A program made the position numbers and the translations under genes. A stretch of 64,000 nucleotides of DNA from Anodontia alba (taxonomy: Eukaryota > Mollusca > Bivalvia > Lucinida > Lucinidae): NCBI GenBank assembly GCA_964016985.1, contig OZ024823.1, positions 106,008,476 to 106,072,475 on the forward strand, in the 5' to 3' direction. This document shows positions 53,115 through 63,852 of the stretch, one piece after another; the first letter of the stretch is position 1, and the number at the start of each line of letters is the position of its first letter. The notes beneath the pieces are model-generated. The model saw only the letters and a list, made by a program, of their open reading frames with translations, had not been told where the DNA came from and searched no databases.

Positions 53115-53222
53115 CCCAGCTAGCATTCTACGTAAATCTACATCGGGCCGTCATCGGCCCGTCAGCTACCCTGACGGGCCGATGACGGCCCGATATAGAT
53201 TTACGTAGAATGCTGACTGGGT
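53115..53222. mobile_element. Family H 108-bp palindrome
   Basis: Identical to 17496-17603. Lies in otherwise unrelated sequence, so the identity is confined to the element. Confidence 0.92.
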
Positions 53223-53377
53223 GCTATCTCTGGCTTTTGGCAGGAAGGTACTTGCCTCGTTAGAAGCAAGGTGAGGGTTGGGCCTTTACCTCATCTTAAC
53301 GTGACTGAAGTATTGTTGGCAGGGCATCTCAAACAAATACTACAATGGGCAGCGTTTCTATATTCTAGAATTTAGGC

Positions 53378-53854
53378 ATCCTCGGTAACCCGGGTGTGAT
53401 CCATTACGTTACACTTCATTCATCACCCCTGGGACAACTGACTGACGAAACGTCGTTTTCTATGAATATTCACAACACCGGGGAATACCTCAATAGCTAA
53501 TCAAAATGTCGCTAACATAGCGCTACTCTCTTCTGCGGAAGATTCATTTGTTCTTCTTCCGTTACTAAAAATAACTCAGGAAAACCCGATAAACGTTTTC
53601 GTCAGCAATTAATACCATGCCTGGATTGCAACGAACGATATGATTGGATATTCGCAAAACAAACATAGAACGATGACGTTATTTGTGGAGTAGGCCAGAT
53701 AAAAATAGATTAAAATTTCTCATGGAAATACTGAGATCACCAACCAGATGCCCTCATTAATAATTCATGAGGACGAAGAAACGTAAGCGAGTTGTCCCAG
53801 GGGTGATGAATGAAGTGTAACGTAATGGGTCACACCTGGGTTACCGAGGATGGC
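53378..53854. mobile_element. MITE with 62-bp TIRs and an 8-bp direct repeat
   Basis: ATCCTCGGTAACCCGGGTGT at the left and the mirror CACACCTGGGTTACCGAGGAT at the right, arms 53378-53438 and 53790-53851. ATTTAGGC flanks it at 53370-53377 and 53855-53862. An 8-bp duplication fits hAT or P-type elements; three extra bases (GGC) at the right end leave the exact boundary open. The interior of about 350 bp is not palindromic and non-coding. Confidence 0.85.
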
Positions 53855-53862
53855 ATTTAGGC

Positions 53863-54384
53863 AAAGGTTTAGAAAACTGCTTCGATCAACTCATATATAT
53901 AGCAATGTGCTTCAGCATGGTAGATGCTCATGGAAATCATTTTACCCTTGAAACATTCATTTACAGTTGCAACAAAATTGCTTCAAACCCTAATAATTTC
54001 ACAACTATATCCCGGAGGATGCCATTGATATAAACGAAATAATGCGCCTGAATAATCCCGATTAGACTTAATCTTGCATTTTCCCAGCCAAGCAAATGTT
54101 TGTACTTATCTTGAGAGAAGACTGTCATGAGGAGCTGTATTATAAAATGTATTTTCTTTGAGTGCAGGGGACAGTTATTAATGACAGATTCCATCTGCCA
54201 TTCTTCGTTGCCATGTGCGGTTTTAGAGAAAGTGGCTGGCTTCTATCGAATTTTGTATTCATCCGCACAAAAAGTAGACCATGTGTGTATATTAGTACGC
54301 CATTGAAGAGATATCAGAACAAAAATAGTGCGACTTGTGCTTGATCTATTGTTCAAGTCTTCTGCGGGAAAAAATCCGCTTTAA
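53863..54384. other. No recognised feature
   Basis: Unique-looking sequence without repeats I can support. Confidence 0.4.
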
Positions 54385-54452
54385 TACATGTGCGAACAAC
54401 GAAGGCGCAGATCAGTCTGCGCGTCCGCACAGACTGATCAGCGCCTTTGTTA
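54385..54452. repeat. Family I-type hairpin
   Basis: GCGAACAACGAAGGCGCAGA and the mirror GCGCCTTTGTTATTCGC around TCTGCGCGTCCGCACAGA. Confidence 0.85.
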
Positions 54453-54924
54453 TTCGCTATAGCTCGTTCTTTTTCGACGGAGAAGCCTCTCACAAGCTTA
54501 TATGGAGGGCAAAATGATTTTCTGAAATGCATTAGTTTCTCATAGAATCTGTCGTTCAGGGCTATTCAGCCCTTTGATATTTTAAAAACACGATTGTTAG
54601 TTGTTGAAGAACAAGCTACAGTTCATTACCAGTCATGGTAGTAAGACAATTACAACAGCAGCATACAAATAGGATTTAGATGAACGTCTTATTCCCTTTA
54701 AATTTTATGAAGATAGACCTTAATTAAGTTACACGAAAGCGAGACGATATGCCCGGTGGTTTGAAATAGTAAACTCGCAATGTTGTCTCAACATTAAACC
54801 ACGCGAAGAAAAGATTTAAACTTGTCTTTGTTTGACAAGCTGTCACAGTTATACGTGCATGATTACAAATGTTTATTGGCGTGCAACGCAATTTAAAAGT
54901 CCTCGTGCAAGTAAAATTTATAAC
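54453..54924. other. No recognised feature
   Basis: Nothing supported. Confidence 0.35.
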
Positions 54925-55100
54925 GGTGGTCCTTGGAAATAAAATCCACAAAAAGGAATGAAAACCGGAATCTAGGTTTCATTGAGATTCTTCTTATGAC
55001 AGCATTGTAGTTTGTATACGCCCGTTAGCACCAATTTATATGGAACTGCACCCCCTCCCCGCGCCCCAAGATACAAAAACTGGCTCAAGAATCCCAAGGA
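54925..55100 (+). repeat. Dispersed repeat R, copy 2
   Basis: GAAAACCGGAATCTAGGTTT, CATTGAGATTCTT, GACAGCATTGTAGTTTGTAT and a C-rich block, parallel to 52555-52740. Confidence 0.55.
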
Positions 55101-55109
55101 AAATAAAAT

Positions 55110-55455
55110 ATGGACAACCCTCTTTATACCGACATCCGATACAACGACAAAACTCATTTTAGCGACAACTGGGGTGTCACTAAGTCCTCGCTAAAGAGGT
55201 AACAGTTAGTCACAAATCATGCAAGAATAAAGTACTTAATACTTTAAAGAAACATGTGTTTTGGATATTTATTAGAATCGCCTCAGTGAGGCGATTCTAA
55301 CAAATATCCAAAACATATGTTCTAAGAGGAAATGAGAATAGAAAAAAAGACATTTCTTACATATCAATCTACTCATTAAGTATTCTGTACAACAGCAAAT
55401 TCATTTTAATGGAAACGTCTTTGGGAAAAATGTCGTTGTAACGAGGGTTCTCTGT
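55110..55455 (+). mobile_element. Family P palindromic MITE, complete
   Basis: ACAACCCTCTTTATACCGAC at the left, GTAACGAGGGTTCTCTGTAC at the right. The core ATTAGAATCGCCTCAGTGAG and its mirror share the family A/B core motif. Arms unlike A and B. Confidence 0.8.
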
Positions 55456-55509
55456 ACAAACTGCACTGTGATGAAGTACATGGAGAAGTTTATGGCAGCC
55501 ACACGACAC

Positions 55510-55751
55510 TTAACCTATTAAAGACTGATTAAACTCTCCTACACAATATATTGGAAGAATAGATTTTCGATTTTAGGTATGTCAGGCTATATGATGTACT
55601 TATGTATGATGTATGATTCCTAAAGAAAAATGGTTGGACTATTTGCAAACTGTGGAGACCCTGATCAGACGCCGCGTTCTACGGCGTCTGATCTGGGTCT
55701 GCACTGTTTGCCAGTTACCCGTTTAGAGGTCTCCAGTATTCAACGGGTTAA
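55510..55751 (-). mobile_element. Family C TTAA MITE, minus orientation
   Basis: TTAA at 55510-55513 and 55748-55751. Hairpin GCAAACTGTGGAGACCC...GGGTCTGCACTGTTTGC with CGCCGCG...CGGCG centre. Confidence 0.8.
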
Positions 55752-55864
55752 CTCCAGTTCAGACAAATCAAATCTATAATGTAATGAATATTCTACCCAG
55801 ACTGTGCGAATGCACAGGCTGATTTGCTCGCGTATAGCTTAAACACCATTTTGTGTGTCAAGTA

Positions 55865-56071
55865 TTAACATCTAGCATGCTATGGGCAAATTCAGCACAT
55901 GATAAATTGATGATATTTTTATTATTCTTTTTTTTTTCAGAAAATAGGATTTGTCATTTTTTAGCAAACTGTCTCCTATGCATGAAATGACAAATCCTGT
56001 TTGAAAAATAAGAAAAATATTTCAAAATATCGTCTTCTGTATTTTTTTTTACCAAGAATGCTAAGCATTAA
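55865..56071 (+). mobile_element. Family E TTAA MITE
   Basis: TTAACATCTAGCATGCTATG to AAGAATGCTAAGCATTAA, TTAA at both ends. Interior AGGATTTGTCATTTTTTAGC and its mirror. Confidence 0.85.
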
Positions 56072-56264
56072 TTTTATTTGACCATTTATGTTATTGATTA
56101 TCAGGCTGGAATATTCAGCTCAAGTATTATTACATTCTTGAGGACGTTTATTGTTTTAATAATTGTCGTAAGTCCATCTCATATGGCAAGGGAAATCAGT
56201 TTTATTGTACAGAGCACGGATTCACGCTAAATATTCCAGGAAGCATTCATGCGCAAGGGTAAAC

Positions 56265-56310
56265 CATTAAAGCGCCAATCACAATTGCAGTAGACGACAC
56301 TTTTATTCTT
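56265..56310 (+). repeat. Family F left terminus
   Basis: ATTAAAGCGCCAATCACAAT, then GCAGTAGACGACAC. It ends where family A begins; the matching right terminus is not found. Confidence 0.5.
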
Positions 56311-56590
56311 CATCACGAAAACACGCCTATATAATTTTGACCGTCTTAAACCCCACTTTTATGTAGTAAAACTGGGGTTGACAGGGGTATACATTATTTT
56401 TTTTATTTTGCTAAGAAAACATAGATTGTGGGTACTCGTTAGAACCGCCTCACGGCGGTTCTAACGAGTACCCACAATCTATATTTTGTGCAGAAATATG
56501 AAAAATATCAGATTTTTTTTTTTTCAGAAAATTTTCCTTTTTTGGTTGTAAAATTATCAATATGTTTGAATAGGCGTGTTTTTCGTAATG
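56311..56590 (-). mobile_element. Family A MITE, minus orientation
   Basis: CATCACGAAAACACGCC to GTTTTTCGTAATG, 280 bp, apex shortened (CGCCTCACGGCGG). Confidence 0.92.
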
Positions 56591-56900
56591 TATTTTTTTA
56601 TTATTATTTTTTAGAGAAAATAAGATCTACGCAGTAGCCCACATACAGTCGAACTCTTTTTTTTCCTGAGGAATGATAATTCAATTTTGTCGCATAAAAA
56701 TGTCTTATGCATTACTGTGTCATATCGAGTGTTTTGACAATGAGTCAAATAATATACCAAAATACTGACAATAATCCGAATGAGAGAGAATGCTGAAAAT
56801 GATAAAAGTAAATTCCAGTTCTGTGCGTTCGCAACAGAATTGCATTAAAGTGCAGCACGTATTGGTGCAAAATTCCTTAACCAGAAGAACAAGATACCCT
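56591..56900. other. No recognised feature
   Basis: AT-rich, nothing supported. Confidence 0.35.
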
Positions 56901-56904
56901 CAAT

Positions 56905-57010
56905 TACCCTTACTGTTCGGACCGACAGGCCAGAGCAAATAAGATAGACCTACATCAGACACCGTATAATGCGGTTTCTGATCAGAATCTACACTATTTG
57001 CAACTCATGC
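56905..57010. repeat. GACAGGC-leader hairpin, decayed
   Basis: TTCGGACCGACAGGCCAGAG, then GATAGACCTACATCAGACAC...TTTCTGATCAGAATCTACAC. Confidence 0.55.
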
Positions 57011-57017
57011 AGCAGTT

Positions 57018-57231
57018 TTAACCCTAGTCCTACTGAACCCTGATATGTCCTGCTTTGCAAACAGTGTAGATCCAGATCAGCTGGCTTCTGAAGAAGCCAA
57101 CTGATCTGGATCTGCACTATTTGCCATTAAGTATGCAAATTTATATCAACAATCTGGATCGAGTAATCTGATTGGCTGAAAATTAGAAATGGGTGTGGCA
57201 TCTTAATTTATTCAGCAGGACAAGGTTTAAG
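57018..57231 (-). mobile_element. Family D TTAA MITE, minus orientation
   Basis: TTAACCCTAGTCCTACTGAA to TTCAGCAGGACAAGGTTTAA. Hairpin GCAAACAGTGTAGATCCAGA with apex GGCTTCTGAAGAAGCC. Confidence 0.92.
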
Positions 57232-58184
57232 ACGCGTTTATGGGTAGTCAGACAGTTTTGTTGAACACATAATTTAGACAATTATGCCTGAGCTAACCGT
57301 GTAAACAATGCACACCCAGATCAGTGGTGCCAGATCAGCTAGTGCAGTCTTTGCCATTCACCCGGTAGTTTTAGAGACATGTAACGATAGCAAATTAGAG
57401 TTACAGCGTTGTTGGTATTGGCAGCTTCACAACACAGAAAGTACTTTTCAATATCAGCCATTATCACAAGACAGAACATGCATAAGGTGATGGTCGTTAT
57501 CGGCCAATCTGATATTGCTTACTGTTCGGATCTAAGATATTGATGTATAGGCCGCGTGATGCGAAAAAGTGCCTTCGAGCATGCGCAAAATATGCGGATT
57601 CACATAATCCTGCCCACGTGCAAAGTCTCTTCTGGGCATTTGCTCTCCACTGAAACTTTCTGTAATATCCAATCATACTGTTAGTGGACAGGGAAGGCCT
57701 TGATCAGACTGCGCTTGGACTTCACAGTCCGTATATGCACAAAGACACGTTTCGAATGATGCGGCCCGTATATCAATACAAGCAAATGGAGTCAGTCAGA
57801 ATCCTTCTGATAGTTTTCGTTTTCATTGCAACTTGATAAAATCTTGGACTGTTGTTAGGAAACTGTGTTTTTATTTTTTAATATGTTTATCTTTTGATGT
57901 GCGTTTCAGTTTCATGCAACATAACGAAAGGCAAAACATACATGAAAGATTGAAATAAGATAAAATTATACCAAGCTGTCTTTTCCCGCTAGATTCTGCA
58001 GATAAAAATCATGGTTAGCCCGACGCCTTTCGTTTTACGACCGCAGCGCACTCACAATCCTAATGACAATTTGTTAATTGTGCGATTGGCTTCTATTCTA
58101 AGACACCCGTTTGACTGTTTCTCTGCGCAGGTCAGCAGACAAGTGACAAGTAAGCCTAATCCGGAACATTAATATATAAACTAA
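57232..58184. other. No recognised feature
   Basis: About 950 bp of mixed composition. A 60-codon plus-strand frame at 57308-57490 has no motif. Confidence 0.4.
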
Positions 58185-58462
58185 CATTACGAAAAAACGC
58201 CTGTTCAAATATATTGAAAATATTACAACCAAAAACGAAAAATTTTCAGATAAAAAAATCTGATATTTTTCATGTTTCTGCTCAAAACATAGATTGTGGG
58301 TACTGGTTAGAACCGCCTCGGCGAGGCGGTTCCAACGAGTACAGACAATCTATGATTTCTAGCAAAACAAGACAAATAATGTATACCCCTGTAAACCCCA
58401 GTTTTACTAAATAAAAGTGGGGTTTAAAGGGGTCAAAATTATATATGCGTGTTTTCCTGATG
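58185..58462 (+). mobile_element. Family A MITE
   Basis: CATTACGAAAAAACGCC to GTGTTTTCCTGATG, 278 bp. Right core arm slightly decayed (GAGTACAGACAATC). Confidence 0.92.
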
Positions 58463-58558
58463 AGAAAATTACTTTACTGCAGCTGGTGTTAAGTGCCGTA
58501 TGGCGGCCGTAAACTATCTCCTCGAACTTCTCCATAGTGCAGAATATATATTTTTAAA

Positions 58559-58822
58559 CATAACGAAAACACGCCTATTCAAATATATTGAGAATTTTAC
58601 CACCAAAAAATGAAAACTTTCATATGAAAAATTCTGGTAGTTTTCATGTTTCTGCTCAAAACATAGATTGTGGTACTTGTTAGAATTGCCTCGGCGAGGC
58701 GGTTCTAACGAGTACCCACAATATATGTTTTGAGCAGAAATAAGAAAATTAATGTATACCACTGTATCTGTATAAAAGTGGGGTTTAAGGGGTCAAAACT
58801 ATATAGGCGTGTTTTCGTGATG
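58559..58822 (+). mobile_element. Family A MITE
   Basis: CATAACGAAAACACGCC to GTGTTTTCGTGATG, 264 bp; the CCCCAGTTTT segment is partly deleted (ACTGTATCTGTATAAAAGTG). Confidence 0.92.
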
Positions 58823-58856
58823 TTTCCTTTGGGATCACTGTGCCCATCCTGGTTAC

Positions 58857-59113
58857 CATCATGAAAACACGCCTATATAATTTTGACCCCTTAAACCCCA
58901 CTTTTATATAGTAAAACTGGGGTTTACAGGGGTATACATTATTTTTCTTATTTCTTTTTAAAAACATAGATTGTAGGTACTCGTTAGAACCGCCTCACCA
59001 AGGCGGTTCTAACGAGTACCCACAGTCTATGTTTTGAGCAGAAATATGAGAAATATCAGACTTTTTATCTGAAAATTTTCAGTATATTTAAATATAGGCG
59101 TGTTTTCGTAATG
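58857..59113 (-). mobile_element. Family A MITE, minus orientation
   Basis: CATCATGAAAACACGCC to GTGTTTTCGTAATG, 257 bp. Lies 34 bp from the previous copy in opposite orientation. Confidence 0.92.
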
Positions 59114-59274
59114 CTTTGAAAATCGAATACCGTTTATGCCGGTGCTAGGGCCGTCTGCAGCCTGTGTCTTAAAGCATTTTCCTTTCATAAAAGCAAAAGA
59201 ACTTCATTTTGTTTCTCCGAGAAGATAAGCAATTCTCGCACAGGTTCGGTAGAAATTGATTTATAGATTCTAAT

Positions 59275-59332
59275 TTAAACGAAGATGGAAGAGTCCGCTT
59301 CAGAAACTCAGAAGTGAAAGAGTTAAAACCTA
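59275..59332 (-). repeat. Family Q right-end fragment
   Basis: GAAGATGGAAGAGTCCGCTT, CAGAAACTCAGAAGTGAAAG then AGTTAA: the mirror of the left end of 15396-15603. Confidence 0.7.
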
Positions 59333-59364
59333 ATATTTAGACGTTCTTTAACAAAAGAAACATG

Positions 59365-59640
59365 CATTAAGAAAACATGCCTATTCAAATATATAGAAAA
59401 TTTCACCTCCAAAAACTGAAAATTTTCAGATTAAAAACTCTGATATTTTTCATATTTCTGCTCAAAACATAGATTGTGGTACTCGTTAGAACCGCCTCGG
59501 CGAGGCGGTTCTAACGAGTACCAACAAACTATGTTTTGAGCAAAAATATGAATCATAATGTATACCCCTGTGAGCCCCAGTTTTACTATGTAAAAGTGGG
59601 GTTTAAGGGGGTCAAATTATATAGGCATGTTTTAGTGATG
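59365..59640 (+). mobile_element. Family A MITE
   Basis: CATTAAGAAAACATGCC to ATGTTTTAGTGATG, 276 bp, core intact. Confidence 0.93.
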
Positions 59641-59784
59641 TTCCGCGCATCTCCAGTCCAGACTGCGTATGCACCGTCTGGCCCGGGCATGCGCAGTTCA
59701 CAGGTTATGCTCAAACAAGTTATGTCGTGACGCTGCTGATTCTTGTCGCAGAAGCTCAGTCAAAAATTAACGCTCAGCTTACTA

Positions 59785-59935
59785 AGTAATATTTTCAAGG
59801 GCGACATTTTGAAATATTTTCCTTATCTCCTTAGAGATAGTTTGTATGAACTGTTTAACCCTAATTGCTGAAAAAATGTATAAGAAATAGTCAATTTTTC
59901 GCCTGCTGAATTCGCCCAGAGAGTGTTAAAGGATA
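59785..59935 (+). mobile_element. Family E MITE, short
   Basis: GGCGACATTTTGAAATATTT, TAGTTTGTATGAACTGTTTA and CGCCTGCTGAATTCGCCCAG in order; no clear left TTAA. Confidence 0.65.
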
Positions 59936-60042
59936 AAGTTCTTTGTCATGTTTCTGTCAAAGGAAGGTCCGTTTTATCGCAAATGAGCCAACACATGAGA
60001 AATGGGTAGTTATTACACACGTGACCAGCTATGAGGTGACCA

Positions 60043-60319
60043 CATTACGAAAACATGCCTATTCAAATATACTGAAAATTTTACCACCAAAAAATGAAAA
60101 TTTTCACACAAAAAATCTGCTATTTTTAATATTTCTGCTCAAAACATAGATTGTGGGTACTCGTTAGAACAGCCTCGGCGAGGCGGTTCTAACAAGTACC
60201 CACAATCTATGTTTTTGAGCAGAAATAAGAAAAATAATATATACCCTGTCAACCCCTGTTTTACTATATAAAAGTGGGGTTTAAGGGGGTAAAAATTATA
60301 TAGGTATGTTCTCGTGATG
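60043..60319 (+). mobile_element. Family A MITE
   Basis: CATTACGAAAACATGCC to ATGTTCTCGTGATG, 277 bp, one change in the core (GAACAGCCTC). Confidence 0.94.
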
Positions 60320-60390
60320 AGCAAAGGCTCAGGCGAGCCTGCGCATAATCGCAGTCTCGCCAGAGTCATTGCTGTTCGCAGACATGTAGT
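60320..60390. repeat. Family I-type hairpin, weak
   Basis: AGCAAAGGCTCAGGCGAGCC and the mirror GTCTCGCCAGAGTCATTGCT around TGCGCATAATCGCA. Directly abuts the family A right end. Confidence 0.7.
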
Positions 60391-60583
60391 AGAGACATTG
60401 AAGAAGCTTCAAACAAAAACGTATGACTAGGCCGAAAGGGGACAGCGCATGCGCATTTAGACCCACAAATCGGAAAACCCATAAGGTTCATTTTTCGTGT
60501 GCTGGCTCAATTATAGTTTGCGTGTTTGGTGTGATTGTTTCCTGAACTGTATCAATCAAGTAATTGAATTATCAGTAGAAGAT

Positions 60584-60796
60584 TTAACCTTTACCACTCT
60601 CTGGGCTATTTCAGCAGACGACAAATTGGCGATATTTTTCTTATTTTTCACAGAAAACTGGATTTGAAATTTCATGCAAATTGTTTCTATTGGAGACCAT
60701 TTGCATTAAATGTCAAAACCCGTTTTCGAGGAAAAATAAGAAAAATATTTCAATATATCGTCCGCTGAAAATATTACCCAGAGTGCTAAGCATTAA
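60584..60796 (+). mobile_element. Family E TTAA MITE
   Basis: TTAACCTTTACCACTCTCTG to CAGAGTGCTAAGCATTAA, TTAA at both ends. Long fold-back centred near 60697. Confidence 0.92.
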
Positions 60797-61488
60797 TGAT
60801 CATGAAACGCTGTACTTAGTAACACGGAAAGTTTGGCTTTCGCTGGGGTGGATAGCAACAAACAGAATAATTTGCTTAATTAACCTTAAACGTGGCAATT
60901 TAAATGTCAACATAAATTTTTACTTTGTTACCTGTTTTCCCATAAAATGTGGTTTGACAGTTCATCTAAATTTCTCCAAGAAAATGATTACACCAAAATC
61001 AAACCATCTGAATCTGAATCTTAATTGGTTACAGTGACAGGCCAAATGTCATTCATTCAGCAATCATGTGCAACAGGAAGAGACTAATTTCACTAATCCT
61101 GAGACACTATCCTCGCAAGCTTCATCTGAGGATATTGTGGAAGCTGGGAATGCACTCCGGTCTCTAAGTTTAGCAGGAAAGACGCTGGATTTTTAGATAC
61201 CCATTTAGGCGAAAATGCCTATGCAGTCATCTGAGTATACTGTGGAAGCTGGAAATGCATTCCAGTCCCTATGCTATGTGTAGCAGTGAACACTTCTATT
61301 TCAAGCAAATAGTGTTGAAAAGTTAACTTACATTTTCTGTGTTGATCCGGATGAGCTAGGTAGCCCTACGCAGACCAACCACATATGTGTAGCTGAAACT
61401 GCTATGTGTAGCTGAAACTGTTAAGTGTAACTGAAACTGAAACGGTATCAGAATGAAAGGGCGAAGTTTGGCGTCAGTGAAATCAGAT
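60797..61488. other. No gene; two small local duplications
   Basis: ATTGTGGAAGCTGGGAATGC (about 61134) recurs diverged at about 61238. Three 19-bp repeats of TATGTGTAGCTGAAACTGC run from 61384 to 61440. Confidence 0.6.
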
Positions 61489-61636
61489 TTAACCTTTACC
61501 ACTCTCTTGGCTAATTCAGCAGACGACATTTGGTGACAAGTTGTATGAAATATCAAATCCTGTCTTCTGGGAAAACTAAGAAAAATATTTTAGTATGTCA
61601 TTTGCTGAAAATTTTACTCAGAGTGCTTAGTGTTAA
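61489..61636 (+). mobile_element. Family E TTAA MITE, internally deleted
   Basis: TTAACCTTTACCACTCTCTT to CAGAGTGCTTAGTGTTAA, TTAA at both ends; only 148 bp because the left inner arm is missing. Confidence 0.88.
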
Positions 61637-61639
61637 CAC

Positions 61640-61710
61640 CATCCCCCCCCCCCTCCCCCACCTTCCACCCGGTCCCCTTTACTCCTCTTCCCTTCCCCCG
61701 CCCTCCACGA
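61640..61710 (+). repeat. C-rich low-complexity tract
   Basis: A run of ten C followed by CCTCCCCCACCTTCCACCC and further C/T-rich sequence. Frames across it (Pro/Ser-rich) are not credible genes. Confidence 0.85.
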
Positions 61711-61912
61711 GCTGCGCTCGTCCAAAGAGGTATTTCTGTTGAAATTTTTGTTCTTTCGTTCGTTCTGTTTTTGATGAAATGCCATTTTGTGGTATCGTTT
61801 TCTGCATTCAAGCTTTATCCGGTGACTTGGAAGAGTTTATTTCCGGGGTTGTAACCTTTCCTGAGTTCTCAATACTTACATTTTTTTATAATGTTCAAGA
61901 AATAAAAGGCAC

Positions 61913-62225
61913 CATTACGAAAACACGCATATTCAAATATATTGAAAATTTCACCACATAAAAAAAAAAAAAATAAATAAAAAATAAACAAACAAACAAA
62001 AAAACTACATTCAGATAAGAATTCTTATATTTTTCATATTTCTGCTAAAAACATAGATTGTTGGTACACTTTAGAACCGCCTCGCCGAGGCAGTTCTAAC
62101 GAGTACCCACAATCTATGTTTTTGAGCAGAAATAAGAAAAATAATGTATACCCCTGTAAACAAGTTTTACTATATAAAAGTGGGGTTTAAGGGGGTCTAA
62201 ATTATATAGGCGTGTTTTCGTAATG
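61913..62225 (+). mobile_element. Family A MITE with A-rich insertion
   Basis: CATTACGAAAACACGCA to GTGTTTTCGTAATG. About 45 bp of (AAAT/AAAC)-type simple sequence is inserted after TTTCACCAC. Confidence 0.92.
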
Positions 62226-62473
62226 TATTTTTGGTACAAGCGTGTATAGATGAAAACGTTTAGAGCAAAAGGGAACTACCAGATTATTTTTGTCAAGTTT
62301 GAAAGATTTAAATATTATCAACTAAATTTTGCGGGTATTATTCTGTTTGTGCGATAATAGGCTAACTTCCATATTTTATACTTTGGAATTCAATGCGAAA
62401 ATAGTTAAAAATTAAGATATACATTGACGGTGCAATTTTTAGTTACCTCTCCTAAAAGTGCATCAATCCCTTC
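62226..62473. other. No recognised feature
   Basis: AT-rich spacer. Confidence 0.4.
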
Positions 62474-62686
62474 TTAACGCTTAGCCCTCTGGGTAAAAAT
62501 TTCAGCAGACGATATTTTGAAATATTTTTTTTATTTGTCCCATAAAACAGGATATGACATTTCATGCAAATTGTCTCCTTAGGAGACAATTTGCATGAAA
62601 TGTCATATCCTGTTTTCTGTGAAAAATAAGGAAAATATCATTAATTTGTCGTCTGCTGAAAATGCCCAGAGAGTGGTAAAAGTTAA
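62474..62686 (+). mobile_element. Family E TTAA MITE, best-paired copy
   Basis: TTAACGCTTAGCCCTCTGGG to CAGAGAGTGGTAAAAGTTAA. The centre GACAATTTGCATGAAATGTC and its mirror pair without mismatch across CTCCTTAGGAG. 213 bp. Confidence 0.95.
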
Positions 62687-63027
62687 ATCATTCATTATCT
62701 TCCCCCCCAAAAAATAGTTCTGGATTGGGCGCAAAACAAATGCTTATAAAACTAATGCAGCTTTGACCATGTTTCACCATTTTGCACTAGAAGTACATAA
62801 ACTGTCTCTACGAGACGAAGAAGTGGGTGTGCGTATTATCTGCTCAGATGGAAACAAGAAATTACAGCGTTAACCACACAAAGGCAAATTAGACGGTTAT
62901 TTATTTGTCTGGCCTTTATAGGTAACTGCGTATTTTTGTTTTTCCTTCATTAGCAGCTGGTACAAATAATAGAGGAGACGGAAAATTGACATGCACTCTT
63001 CATAACGCTCAGGATGCTGTGTTGAAC
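62687..63027. other. No recognised feature
   Basis: Unique-looking sequence leading into the motif cluster. Confidence 0.4.
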
Positions 63028-63267
63028 CGTATTTCTCACGGAACGGATTCCTCACACGTGTGAAAAATTCGGTCGGATTTGTCACGCGGTGTGAAGAATT
63101 CGACCGAATTTTTCACAGCTGCCGAACGTATTCCTCACCTATCTGTGACAAACTCGTTCGGTATCAGTTTTATATATAGCACGCAAACGTATTTGTCACC
63201 TTTCAAAAAAACCCTCAAAAAAGTGCCTTTTTTTCATGCACGGATTTCTCACAAACGTATTTGTCAC
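63028..63267. repeat. Cluster of CGNATTYNTCAC motifs
   Basis: Eight plus-strand near-matches (CGTATTTCTCAC, CGGATTCCTCAC, CGGATTTGTCAC, CGAATTTTTCAC, CGTATTCCTCAC, CGTATTTGTCAC twice, CGGATTTCTCAC) and three on the minus strand lie within 240 bp at irregular spacing. There is no tandem period. I know no element with this structure. Confidence 0.8.
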
Positions 63268-63852
63268 AGCTTATGATATAAAACATAGGATTAACCATTT
63301 AACACAGTTTCGAGGTAATACATTTTTCTTATCATGCATATCTTTTAATCGAGTGATAGATATATTATTTATTGTATTATTATTTTTAACTTCGAATATT
63401 ATTGGATATCATAAAATGAAATAAATGAAATGTCATATCTGTTTCTTGATACCTATGGATTTGTTCAATAATATCAATCATCCCCTATTCTATACAGATT
63501 TCGACAAATCTTATTATAGATATAAAATTGTTGGTACTGATATCAAATATTCTAATTGTAAAGATATCTATAAATTATGGATATCTGTAAAGAGTTTTAT
63601 TGATATCTATAATTAATTATGGATATTAATAATTACATATATTGATACCCAATTTGTGAATATTTTATTTCGAAAAATCGATATCTAAAAATCAGTCTTT
63701 ATATTGTTATCTTAAACTTGAAATGTAAATTATTGATATAAATCAGCCCGACTTTAATACTTTAAGATATCAATGCGAATTGTTTGTAACAATGGATTAA
63801 TTTTGGTAATTGATAAACGTGATTGTGAAAAGCCACAAATGATCTGAATTAT
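63268..63852. other. Very AT-rich stretch with GATATC repeats
   Basis: Repeated GATATCTATAAATTATGG/TTGATATCTATAATTAATTA phrases between about 63535 and 63690. No gene. Could be a diverged simple array or unique AT-rich DNA. Confidence 0.5.

Noticed and set aside
54335..54517. 60-codon frame with a CANNEGADQSARPHR-like peptide
   Set aside because: The peptide overlaps the family I hairpin at 54385; similar conceptual peptides arise from this repeat, so I treat it as non-coding.
61530..61854. Proline-rich frames near 61.6 kb
   Set aside because: They come from a C-rich low-complexity tract next to a family E element.
62474..62686. MicroRNA precursor genes in long hairpins
   Set aside because: The fold-back covers the whole transposon-like unit with TTAA at both ends, and the same hairpin is present in about a dozen copies; no specific evidence for a miRNA.
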